NCBI GenBank assembly: GCA_963826795.1 | Contig: CAWGYT010000009.1 | Span: 620,001 to 684,000, forward strand | Length of the DNA: 64,000 nucleotides | Reading direction: 5' to 3' | Source of the DNA: CAWGYT01 sp963826795 | GTDB lineage: Bacteria > Planctomycetota > Planctomycetia > Pirellulales > Pirellulaceae | Shown here: positions 26,795-34,918 of the stretch, piece after piece | Layout: each line of letters begins with the position of its first letter | Numbering within the stretch: the stretch's first letter is position 1 | The notes under the pieces: generated by a model | What the model saw: only the letters and a program-made list of their open reading frames with translations | Told to the model about the DNA's origin: nothing | The model's database searches: none | Translations under genes and position numbers: made by a program

Positions 26795-28249
26795 ATGTCA
26801 CGCGCAGCGCTAGAACCGGTGGTGGGGCTTCCCGTGGTTTGTGAGCTTCTTCCGGCGCCGCAACCGGAGGAGGTGTTTCGTGCGCTGTGTGAGCTGCCGC
26901 ATTGCGTTTTCCTGGACAGTGCCCTGGTTCATGCTCGGCTCGGGAGGTACTCGTTCATCGCGGCCGACCCGTGGCGGTTCGAGCAGCGGGCCGTGGGCGA
27001 TGGCTCGGTGTGGCACGAGTTGCCGGCCTCGCTCCAGTTGCTGACCTCCAACCTGATTGGCGAGCTGCCTCCGTTTCAGGGAGGCGCGGCGGGCCTCTTC
27101 GCGTACGAGCTAGGCCGCTCGATCGAAACCCTGCCAGCCGCCCGGCTTGACGAGTTCGGCGTGCCGGCCTTGGCGCTCGGTTGGTACGACCTGGTCGTTG
27201 CTTTCGACCACATTCCCCAACGGGCGTGGATCATCTCGCAAGGTTGGCCCGCTTCAGGCGCCGCCCGGCATCGGCGGGCGGAAGCACGGATGCGACAGTG
27301 GCGCGAACGCATTCAGCAGCGGACTCGTCCGGCGGATCGAGCCGCGGCGGGACAAGCGGGGACCGTGCCGCCCCGGAACTTGCCCGCGCTGAGTCCTCAT
27401 TTCGAGGTGCCGGGACACGGTCAGCTGTTCAGCAACTTCACGGCCGACGGCTACCTTCGGGCGATCGAACGGGCGATCGAGTACATTCGCGCCGGGGACA
27501 TCTTTCAGGTCAATCTCGCGCAGCGACTCGTCCATCCGGCCCGCGCGTGTGCCTGGCAATCGTATCTGGATCTTCGCCAACGAAACCCAGCTCCTTTCGG
27601 CGGCTATTTCGATCTGGGAGAATTTCAAGTCCTGAGTGCCTCGCCCGAGCGATTCTTGGAGGTTCACGATCGCCAGGTCGAGACGCGCCCCATCAAGGGC
27701 ACTCGTCCGCGACGGCGGCACGCCGAGGCGGACTTGTTCGCGGGCGACGAATTGCGGCAGAGCGAAAAGGACCGGGCGGAGAATGTGATGATCGTGGACC
27801 TGATGCGGAACGACCTGTCTCGCGTCTGTGAGCCCGAATCGGTCCAGGTGACCCAATTGTGCCAAGTCGAGAGCTATCAATATGTGCAGCACCTGGTCTC
27901 GGCGATCACCGGAGTCTTAGTGCCCGAGGCCTCGAGCGTGGATCTGCTCCGCGCCGCGTTTCCCGGCGGCTCGATCACCGGAGCCCCGAAGATTCGCGCG
28001 ATGGAGATCATCGCCGAGCTCGAACCGCATGCCCGCGGCGCGTACTGCGGCTCGCTGGGCTACCTGAACTGGAATGGGTCGTTAGATCTGAGTATCCTGA
28101 TCCGGACCATTACCGCGGGGAAAGGGTGGTGGCAGTTTCCGGTCGGAGGCGGCATCGTCGCGCAATCGGATCCCCGGCGAGAATACGAAGAAACGTGGCA
28201 CAAGGCCGAGGGGCTGCTACGGGGACGCGACACGGCTGCCTCCCGCTGA
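26795..28249 (+). CDS. pabB: Aminodeoxychorismate/anthranilate synthase component I (PabB-like)
   Basis: A 484-residue chorismate-binding enzyme. Conserved blocks: YIRAGDIFQVNLAQRL, LSASPERFLEV, TRPIKGTRPRR, ENVMIVDLMRNDLSRVCEP, and AFPGGSITGAPKIRAMEII. It converts chorismate plus ammonia, supplied by the PabA-like partner 22 bases downstream, to aminodeoxychorismate for 4-aminobenzoate. TrpE and PabB are hard to separate by motif, but the cluster needs pABA for the arylamine of methanopterin, which favours PabB. The ATG at 26795 starts just before the conserved N-terminal region; an upstream GTG/TTG is in frame but unsupported. Confidence 0.88.
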   Translation: MSRAALEPVVGLPVVCELLPAPQPEEVFRALCELPHCVFLDSALVHARLGRYSFIAADPWRFEQRAVGDGSVWHELPASLQLLTSNLIGELPPFQGGAAGLFAYELGRSIETLPAARLDEFGVPALALGWYDLVVAFDHIPQRAWIISQGWPASGAARHRRAEARMRQWRERIQQRTRPADRAAAGQAGTVPPRNLPALSPHFEVPGHGQLFSNFTADGYLRAIERAIEYIRAGDIFQVNLAQRLVHPARACAWQSYLDLRQRNPAPFGGYFDLGEFQVLSASPERFLEVHDRQVETRPIKGTRPRRRHAEADLFAGDELRQSEKDRAENVMIVDLMRNDLSRVCEPESVQVTQLCQVESYQYVQHLVSAITGVLVPEASSVDLLRAAFPGGSITGAPKIRAMEIIAELEPHARGAYCGSLGYLNWNGSLDLSILIRTITAGKGWWQFPVGGGIVAQSDPRREYEETWHKAEGLLRGRDTAASR

Positions 28250-28271
28250 ATCCGGAAACAAGGTCGACGCG

Positions 28272-28934
28272 ATGCTGTTGGTGATCGACAACTACGACAG
28301 TTTTGTGCACAATCTGGCCCGCTATTTTCGGCGGCTCGGCCAAACCACGCACGTCGTGCGAAACGACGCCGTCACCCTCGCGCAGATTCGTTCCTGGCAA
28401 CCGTCTGCCCTGATTCTATCGCCAGGTCCGGGCACACCCTGGCAAGCCGGACGAAGTCTGGAGCTGATTCGGTCACTCGCCGACGAGCTGCCGGTGCTGG
28501 GGGTCTGCCTTGGGCACCAGACATTGGCCGCGGCGTTTGGGGGACGCGTCGTGCGTGCGGCCGAGCCCGTGCATGGGCGAGCCAGTTGGATGACGCACCG
28601 GGGCGACGGGATCTTTGCCGGCCTGCCCAGTCCGCTCCGCGTCGGCCGCTACCATTCATTGGTCGTCGATCCGCCGAGCTTGCCGAGTGAACTCGTTCCG
28701 ACGGCGCTTGCCGAAGATGGGACGCTGATGGCCCTTGAGCACGGCGAGCTACCGCTGGTCGGCGTCCAGTTTCATCCCGAGTCGATCCTGACCCAAGGCG
28801 GCTTGCAGATCCTGGCCAATTTCTTGCGCCGGACGGGGCATCCGATTCCGGTCCCGCTTCCGCGGACGGATGCGGATGCGACACCGCAGGTGCCTGCCGA
28901 GGCGAACTGGCCGCACGTTCCCATCTCGTTTTAA
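28272..28934 (+). CDS. pabA: Aminodeoxychorismate synthase component II (glutamine amidotransferase, PabA/TrpG)
   Basis: A 220-residue class-I glutaminase. LVIDNYDSFVHNLARYF is the N-terminal signature, LSPGPGTPWQAG the oxyanion region, LGVCLGHQTLAAAFGG holds the nucleophile cysteine, and VGVQFHPESILTQGG the catalytic His-Glu pair. It delivers ammonia to the PabB-like subunit encoded 22 bases upstream. It ends 9 bases before the DUF447 gene, consistent with one operon. A role shared with anthranilate synthesis cannot be excluded. Confidence 0.92.
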   Translation: MLLVIDNYDSFVHNLARYFRRLGQTTHVVRNDAVTLAQIRSWQPSALILSPGPGTPWQAGRSLELIRSLADELPVLGVCLGHQTLAAAFGGRVVRAAEPVHGRASWMTHRGDGIFAGLPSPLRVGRYHSLVVDPPSLPSELVPTALAEDGTLMALEHGELPLVGVQFHPESILTQGGLQILANFLRRTGHPIPVPLPRTDADATPQVPAEANWPHVPISF

Positions 28935-28943
28935 AGCCGCCCC

Positions 28944-29513
28944 ATGATCCTGGAAGGCATCCTCACCACCCAGAACGCCGATGGATCGACCAACATCTCG
29001 CCGATGGGCCCGATCGTTGACCGAGCCATCACGCGGCTGCAATTGCGACCGTATCAAACCTCGCGGACGTATCAGAACCTCCTCGCGCGACCCCAAGGGG
29101 TATTCCACGTCACCGACGATGTCGAGCTGCTCGCGCGGTGCGCCATCGGCGGATTGGATCCCCAACCTGCCACGTTTTCAGCCGAGTCGATCGAGGGCGA
29201 AATCCTCTGCGACGCGTGCCGCTGGTACGCCTTCCGAGTCGTGCGAGTGGACGATCGACAGCCACGGACCACGATGGACTGCGACATCGTTGACTCGGGT
29301 CGGCTGCGGGACTTCTTCGGATTTAATCGGGCCAAGCACGCCGTCGTCGAGGCGGCCATCCTTGCCACGCGTCTGGCGTGGCTGGATGGGACCGAGATCC
29401 AGCGGCAGTTCTCGGAACTGGAGATCCTCGTCCAGAAGACCGCCGGCGATCAGGAACGACGGGCCTTCGAGCTGCTCAAGCAGCACGTTCGGGCGGTGAT
29501 GAATCGGGACTGA
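28944..29513 (+). CDS. DUF447 family protein of the H4MPT cluster
   Basis: A 189-residue protein of the DUF447 family (flavin-reductase-like split barrel). ILEGILTTQNADGSTNISPMGP at the start, RTYQNLLARPQGVFHVTDDV, and DFFGFNRAKHAVVEAAILAT are the recognisable blocks. In methanogens and H4MPT-using bacteria this family is encoded beside methanopterin genes. No enzymatic activity is established. It closes the pabB-pabA-DUF447 run; the next pathway gene lies 1.5 kb away beyond array 2. Confidence 0.88.
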   Translation: MILEGILTTQNADGSTNISPMGPIVDRAITRLQLRPYQTSRTYQNLLARPQGVFHVTDDVELLARCAIGGLDPQPATFSAESIEGEILCDACRWYAFRVVRVDDRQPRTTMDCDIVDSGRLRDFFGFNRAKHAVVEAAILATRLAWLDGTEIQRQFSELEILVQKTAGDQERRAFELLKQHVRAVMNRD

Positions 29514-29599
29514 TCGAAACGGCCTGAGAGATTTTGGCGCCACCCACCGCGTGCTTCTGGATGCCCGCTCTCCGGAAGTTCGTGCCGTTGTCAACTCGC

Positions 29600-30735
29600 C
29601 GCGCGGCCCCCTCATCCGGCCTTCGGCCACCTTCTCCCGCTGGGGAGAAGGGACATCCTCGGGTCACCTCGCCCGAGGCCGGGAGAGGTCGCTCGGGTCC
29701 CGCGGGCGGGAGCCGAGCGGGTGAGGGTTGAGCGGCCGAGCGGCGCAGGGCGCCGCCCCCTCATCCGGCCTGCGGCCACCTTCTCCCGCGCTGGGGAGAA
29801 GGGACATCCTCGTGGTCACCTCGTCCCGAGGCCGGGAGAGGTCGCTCGGATCCCGCGGGCGGGAGCCGAGCGGGTGAGGGTTGAGCGGCGCGGAGCGGCG
29901 GCAGGACGCGCGGCCCCTCATCCGGCCTGCGGCCACCTTCTCCCGCGTGGGGAGAAGGGACATCCTCGTGTCACCTCGCCCGAGGCCGGGAGAGGTCGCT
30001 CGGATCCCGCGGGCGGGAGCCGAGCGGGTGAGGGTTGAGCGGCCGAGCGGCGGAGCGCGCACGCCCCCTCATCCGGCCTGCGGCCACCTTCTCCCGCGCT
30101 GGGGAGAAGGGACATCCTCGTGTCACCTCGCCCGAGGCCGGGAGAGGTCGCTCGGGTCCCGCGGGCGGGAGCCGAGCGGGTGAGCGGTGGCCGGCTGCAC
30201 CCCTCATCCGGCCTGCGGCCACCTTCTCCCGCGCTGGGGAGAAGGGACATCCTCGTGTCACCTCGCCCGAGGCCGGGAGAGGTCGCTCGGATCCCGCGGG
30301 CGGGAGCCGAGCGGGTGAGGGTTGAGCGGCGGAGCGGGCCCAGGCCGAGCCCCCTCATCCGGCCTGCGGCCACCTTCTCCCGCGCTGGGGAGAAGGGACA
30401 TCCTCGTGTCACCTCGCCCGAGGCCGGGAGAGGTCGCTCGGGTCCCGCGGGCGGGAGCCGGGCGGGTGAGGGTTGAGCGGCGGAGCGGCGCAGGGACGCG
30501 CGGCCCCCTCATCCGGCCTTCGGCCACCTTCTCCCGCGCTGGGGAGAAGGGACATCCTCGTGTCACCTCGCCCGAGGCCGGGAGAGGTCGCTCGGGTCCC
30601 GCGGGCGGGAGCCGAGCGGGTGAGGGTTGAGCGGCTGAGCGGCGCGGGGCGCCGCCCCTCATCCGGCCTGCGGCCACCTTCTCCCGCGCTGGGGAGAAGG
30701 GACATCGTCGGGTCACCTCTCCCGAGAACGAGAAG
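29600..30735 (+). repeat. Array 2: tandem hairpin-rich repeats, 135-156-bp unit, eight copies
   Basis: The landmark AGAAGGGACAT recurs at 29646, 29797, 29953, 30105, 30240, 30391, 30545 and 30695 (spacings 151, 156, 152, 135, 151, 154, 150). The unit is the array-1 unit with diagnostic differences: CACCTCGCCCGAGGCCGGG instead of CACCTCTCCCGACGCCGGG, and a CGGG instead of CCCG loop in the long hairpin, whose stems are unchanged. Joints vary, often GAGCGGCCGAGCGGCG-like. It lies inside the H4MPT gene cluster, between the DUF447 and beta-RFAP synthase genes, in the same orientation as both. No coding sequence is supported. Confidence 0.9.
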
Positions 30736-30991
30736 TAACTCCCCGCCAAGCAGCACCTTCAAAGCCGCACGCACTCCAGAGCGAGGGTGAAATACGGTCA
30801 ATTCCGATGAAGTGGAGACCCGTGCCTACGGGATGCTGCCGCACCGTTTTCTGCTAAAGTGGTCAGCGATGCCTCGAGCGTTCCGCGCCGCCCGTTGCCG
30901 TCCGCGGCGTAGGCTCCCGGCCACCCTGTTCAGAATCGTCCTCAAGCACTCACACCTGCCCAGCCTTTGGGTTTCCCAGGCTGCGTTCGTT

Positions 30992-31975
30992 ATGAAGCCC
31001 CCGATGCTGCGAATCGAGGCCGCGAGTCGGTTGCATTTTGGGCTACTCTCGTTTGGTCACGAAAACGTCCGACAATACGGCGGCGTGGGAGTGATGGTCG
31101 CAAGCCCGGGACTTCAGCTGGAGGCCTCCGCGGCAGATCGATTCGAGGCCAGCGGGCCTGGTGCCGACCGGGTCGTCGAATTTGCGCAACGTTGGGCGGC
31201 GTATTACGAGCTTCCCACGCCGCCGGCTTGCCATCTGTGCATCACGCGTCTGGCGCCTCAGCACGTCGGCCTGGGGACCGGGACGCAACTCGGGCTGTCG
31301 GTCGCCACACTCTTGGGACGGCTGACCGGGCGAGACGTGCCCGCACCGGCCGAGCTGGCGGCTTCGGTCGCGCGGGGCCGACGCTCGGCCGTGGGAACCT
31401 ATGGCTTCTACCATGGCGGGCTGATTTACGAGCGAGGCAAGCGACCCGAGGAGGCGATTGGCGAGTTGGCGTCGCGGGTGGCGTTGCCCGAGTCCTGGCG
31501 AGTACTGCAAATCTGCCCGCTCGATCGAGCTGGATTGTCGGGCGAGTCGGAGCGGAAGGCCTTTGGCCAATTGCCCGCCGTCCCGCGGGACGTCACGCAG
31601 CGGTTACGGAAGTGGGTCGAGGAAGACCTTCTGCCGGCCGCTCGCCAGGGAGATCTGGATGCGTTCGGCGAGGCGGTTTACCAATACGGCGTCCAAGCGG
31701 GCTGTTGCTTTGCGGCCGAGCAGGGCGGCGTCTTCGTCAGCTCGCAGCTTGCCGACTGGTCCGCCGCCTTGCGACGCCGCGGAATTCTGGGTGTCGGCCA
31801 AAGTAGTTGGGGACCGACGTTGTTTGCCTTTTTGCCCGATGTCGAAACCGCGTCGGAAACCGTCGCTTGGTTCCGCCGAGACCTGGAAACGTTGCATCGG
31901 GTTCAGCTGAGCGTAAGTCGGATCGCCGCCCGCGGCGCTTTGGAGTCATTCGATTCGTCGGGAGCATGGTCTTAG
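30992..31975 (+). CDS. Beta-ribofuranosylaminobenzene 5'-phosphate synthase (beta-RFAP synthase)
   Basis: A 327-residue GHMP-kinase-fold enzyme. MLRIEAASRLHFGLLSFG, the YGGVGVMV block, HVGLGTGTQLGLSVAT (glycine-rich nucleotide/phosphate loop) and RGRRSAVGTYGFYHGGLIYE are characteristic of beta-RFAP synthase, as is the C-terminal GVGQSSWGPTLFAF. It joins 4-aminobenzoate to PRPP, releasing CO2, the first committed step of methanopterin synthesis, and so uses the product of the pabAB genes upstream. Start at ATG 30992 because conserved residues begin 5 codons later; a longer GTG 30812 form is unlikely. Confidence 0.88.
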   Translation: MKPPMLRIEAASRLHFGLLSFGHENVRQYGGVGVMVASPGLQLEASAADRFEASGPGADRVVEFAQRWAAYYELPTPPACHLCITRLAPQHVGLGTGTQLGLSVATLLGRLTGRDVPAPAELAASVARGRRSAVGTYGFYHGGLIYERGKRPEEAIGELASRVALPESWRVLQICPLDRAGLSGESERKAFGQLPAVPRDVTQRLRKWVEEDLLPAARQGDLDAFGEAVYQYGVQAGCCFAAEQGGVFVSSQLADWSAALRRRGILGVGQSSWGPTLFAFLPDVETASETVAWFRRDLETLHRVQLSVSRIAARGALESFDSSGAWS

Positions 31976-32196
31976 ACGGGAAATCCGAACTTCGAATTCC
32001 GCAGCATCGAGAATTCGAATTTGAAGTGCACGACCAATCACGCACTCTCTCCAATTGTCGTCCCCTTTGCTCGGGCCTCGATCGTTTCATATGATGTGGC
32101 CAGGGTTCGGGCCACGGTCAAAACGTGGGGCGTTTGTGTCGCAGACAATCGCGGTGTTGAGCAGCTGGGCCAACGTGCCCGCGAAAGGTCGGAGGA

Positions 32197-33084
32197 ATGG
32201 CCAGAAAAGGTTCCGAGTTTGCAGGCTTGTCGGTGGCGATCATCACGCCGCTGCGGGACAACCAGTTGGATGTGCAGGCGTTGCGTGATCAGGTCCGGTT
32301 CCAGATCGAGGCGGGCACGCAGTGTTTGTGCCCGGTCGGGACGACGGGCGAGTCACCGACCCTGTCGCATGAAGAGCACGAACGCGTGATCTCAGAGGTC
32401 GTGCAGGCCGCGGCGGGTCGGGTCAAGGTGATGCCGGGGACGGGATCGAACAGCACGAGCGAGGCCTTGCGTTTAACGCGTTGGGCCGCGAAAGAGGGAG
32501 CGGACGCGGCGTTGCTCGTGGCACCTTATTACAACAAGCCGACACAGGAGGGCTTCTATCAGCACTACAAGGCGGTGGCGGAGGCCGTGGAGATTCCCCT
32601 GTGCGTCTACAATATCCCGGGGCGGACTGGCAAGAACATCGAGCCGGAGACGATTGCCCGCATGTCGGAATTAGCGAACATCACCATGGTCAAGGAAGCC
32701 AGCGGGTCGATGGACCAGGCCTCACAAATCCTGGCCACCACGGATCTGACGGTGCTGAGCGGCGACGACAGCATGACGTTGCCGCTGTTGTCGGTTGGGG
32801 GCGAAGGGGTGATCTCGGTGGTGGGCAATCTGGTTCCGCGTGACATGTTGGCCTTGCTCGGCGCTTTTCAAGCGGGCGATTTGGCGACGGCTCAGCAGTG
32901 GCATGCCAAGCTTTTCATGTTGTGTCGGGACCTGCTTTCCTTGGCCACCAATCCCATTCCGATCAAGGCCGCGATGCAGATGCTGGGACGAGATACGGGC
33001 GAGATTCGACTACCAATGACGCCCTTGGACGAAGCGGGGAAGGCGAAGTTGCGGAGCACGCTGGCCGGTTACGGATTGCGATGA
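32197..33084 (+). CDS. dapA: 4-hydroxy-tetrahydrodipicolinate synthase
   Basis: A 295-residue class-I aldolase of lysine and peptidoglycan precursor synthesis, condensing pyruvate with aspartate semialdehyde. GTTGESPTLSHEEHERVI, LVAPYYNKPTQEGFYQHY (active-site tyrosine), CVYNIPGRTG and the Schiff-base lysine in ITMVKEASGSMDQ are all present, at normal length. Its stop overlaps the next gene start (ATGATGA), so the two are likely co-translated. Confidence 0.95.
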   Translation: MARKGSEFAGLSVAIITPLRDNQLDVQALRDQVRFQIEAGTQCLCPVGTTGESPTLSHEEHERVISEVVQAAAGRVKVMPGTGSNSTSEALRLTRWAAKEGADAALLVAPYYNKPTQEGFYQHYKAVAEAVEIPLCVYNIPGRTGKNIEPETIARMSELANITMVKEASGSMDQASQILATTDLTVLSGDDSMTLPLLSVGGEGVISVVGNLVPRDMLALLGAFQAGDLATAQQWHAKLFMLCRDLLSLATNPIPIKAAMQMLGRDTGEIRLPMTPLDEAGKAKLRSTLAGYGLR

Positions 33085-33788
33085 TGGCCGACAATGATTT
33101 CGACATCGATGGACTCGCTCGTTACCTGCACCTGACGCCGCAGCAGGTCGAGCGTCTCGTTTCTCGCGGGAATGTCCCGGCACGCCGCGTCGCCGGCAAA
33201 TGGCGATTCTCACCGGCCGAGATTCATCATTGGATGGAGGAACGAATGGGCCTGTTGGAGGACACCGAACTCGCGCAGGTCGAGGGTGCTCTGGCCCGTG
33301 CTGATAACATGCCGACCGATGATGTCTTGCTGGCGTCCATGCTGTACCCCGAAGGGATCGACATCAGCCTCAAAGGCCGCACTCGAAACTCGGTGGTCAA
33401 CGAAATGACGCGTCTCGCCTCGGCGACCGGACACTTGTGGGACCCGGAGGCAATGGCCGATTCGGTTCGCGCGCGGGAAGATCTGCAGTCGACCGCGATG
33501 GACAGTGGCGTGGCGCTGCTGCATCCGCGGCGGCCCCTCTCCAATATCTTGGCCGAACCGGTCCTCGCCGTCGGGATTTCGCCCCAGGGGATCCCCTTCG
33601 GCGGCAGTTCCCGTCTGACCGACGTTTTCTTGTTGATTTGTTCCTGCGACGATCGCGGACACCTTCGCACGCTGGCTCGCCTGAGCCGCCTCTTGTGCGA
33701 CGAAGATTTCTTGCCCGCGATCCGCTCTGCGCCCGATAACGCGGCGGTCCACGAGTTGTTCGTGGAGGCGGAGCGGAACCTGCATTGA
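33081..33788 (+). CDS. Excisionase-type HTH fused to PTS EIIA-like (PtsN) domain
   Basis: A 235-residue protein. Residues about 5-50 form a MerR/excisionase-type DNA-binding fold (LARYLHLTPQQVERLVSRG, PARRVAGKWRFSPAEIHHWM). Residues about 85-230 match a PTS IIA domain of the fructose/nitrogen type, with the phospho-accepting histidine in DSGVALLHPRRPL and VLAVGISPQGIPFGG after it. It probably binds DNA or a partner according to phosphorylation of that histidine. Its ATG at 33081 (or 33084) overlaps the dapA stop, so it is probably made with DapA. No PTS EI/HPr is visible. Confidence 0.82.
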   Translation: MMADNDFDIDGLARYLHLTPQQVERLVSRGNVPARRVAGKWRFSPAEIHHWMEERMGLLEDTELAQVEGALARADNMPTDDVLLASMLYPEGIDISLKGRTRNSVVNEMTRLASATGHLWDPEAMADSVRAREDLQSTAMDSGVALLHPRRPLSNILAEPVLAVGISPQGIPFGGSSRLTDVFLLICSCDDRGHLRTLARLSRLLCDEDFLPAIRSAPDNAAVHELFVEAERNLH

Positions 33789-33865
33789 TACCGCGCGGGA
33801 CGGCGCCTTCGCCGCGCGCCTGCCCGACCGCCCACGCACAAGTCTTGCCAGCCGGAGCCAACGGG

Positions 33866-34725
33866 ATGAGAGCGGAGCGCGTTCTTTGGGTCGGCGATCC
33901 GGACCGCGCCGAGTTCGTGGCGGCGATTCACTATTTAGAGCGGCAAGGCGGTCTGTGGCTCGAACCGGATCTGGCCCGCGCGCTGCAGGATCCCGAGCGG
34001 TTGCTGCAGGTCACGCGGATCTTTCTCGCCCCGTCGTTTCGCGGGGAGTTTCGCGAGCGGGAGATTGATCGGCTGACGGCAATCTGCCCGCTGGCAGAAA
34101 TCACGATGGTCGTCGGCAGTTGGTGCGAGGGCGAGACGCGCAGCGGTCGGCCCTGGCCGGGCATTCCCCGCTGGTACGTTTCGCAATTGGTCCCGCGGCT
34201 GGAGGCCGAGCGGACGCGGCTTCTGGCAAGGCATGAGCCCGCGGTCACGTGGCGACCCGCAACGCTGACGGCCGACGAGCACTGGCTGTTGGACGTGCCG
34301 AAAGACGATCGGCCGCAGACGGGACCGAACGCCAGATCGAGTGCGGGACCGCGCACCGGGTTGATCGTGGTTTGCGCGGAAACCGACGACAGCCTCGGCT
34401 ATCTGTCCGACGTTTGCCAAGCGGCAGGCTGGGCCACCCTGTGTCACCCTCCGGACAACATCGCCTGGGCCTCGCATCCAACCGCCGTTCTGTATGATGT
34501 CGTGGCCGACCGCTCGCGCGCGGAACGCGATCTGCGGAGACTCACGGAACGACATCTTCCGTCGCCCTGCGTCGCCTTGGTCAGCTTTCCACGGCCGGAC
34601 GAGATTGCACAGTTTTCCGCCTGGGGAGCGCACATCGCGTCCTGGGAAAACCCTTTCTCAACGACGACCTTTACACCTGCCTTGCGGAGGCTGCCGTTGC
34701 CATCGCCGACGTGCCTCGGCCGTGA
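33866..34725 (+). CDS. Unknown protein with C-terminal pseudo-receiver domain (frameshifted)
   Basis: From ATG 33866 a protein of about 286 residues begins RAERVLWVGDPDRAEFVAAI. The N-terminal half is unrecognised. The second half (TGLIVVCAETDDSLGYLSDV onward, TAVLYDVVADRS, PSPCVALVSFPRPDEIAQF) resembles a receiver-like Rossmann fold without a clear phospho-aspartate pocket. At about 34628-34640 one base appears to be missing: in the shifted frame the text continues HRVLGKPFLNDDLYTCLAEA, the conserved lysine-containing end of receiver domains, with a stop at 34723-34725. As read, the frame instead runs on into rimO. Confidence 0.55.
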
Positions 34726-34918
34726 TGGAGACGGGCTTGGGCCGCGACCGCAATCGGCTCGGGCTCCTTCGCTCAGGCGAGTTTCGACCGCCGTCACCGC
34801 CAGCGGGACTCGTCGCCCGCAACGGGATTTGCTACGATGCCGGTGCGTCCCCCGTGATGTTCGGCAACGCAGCCGGTACCACGCATTGCGAGCCGAACCC
34901 CGAAACGAGACCTCGACC

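Noticed and set aside
25528..26796. Minus-strand open frame of 422 codons over the DHPS-like gene
   Set aside because: Antisense shadow; no signature, and the plus-strand gene is coupled to its neighbours.
17921..30735. CRISPR arrays
   Set aside because: Units are 135-156 bp, mostly conserved, and the variable joints are only 15-25 bp. No cas genes or leader are present.
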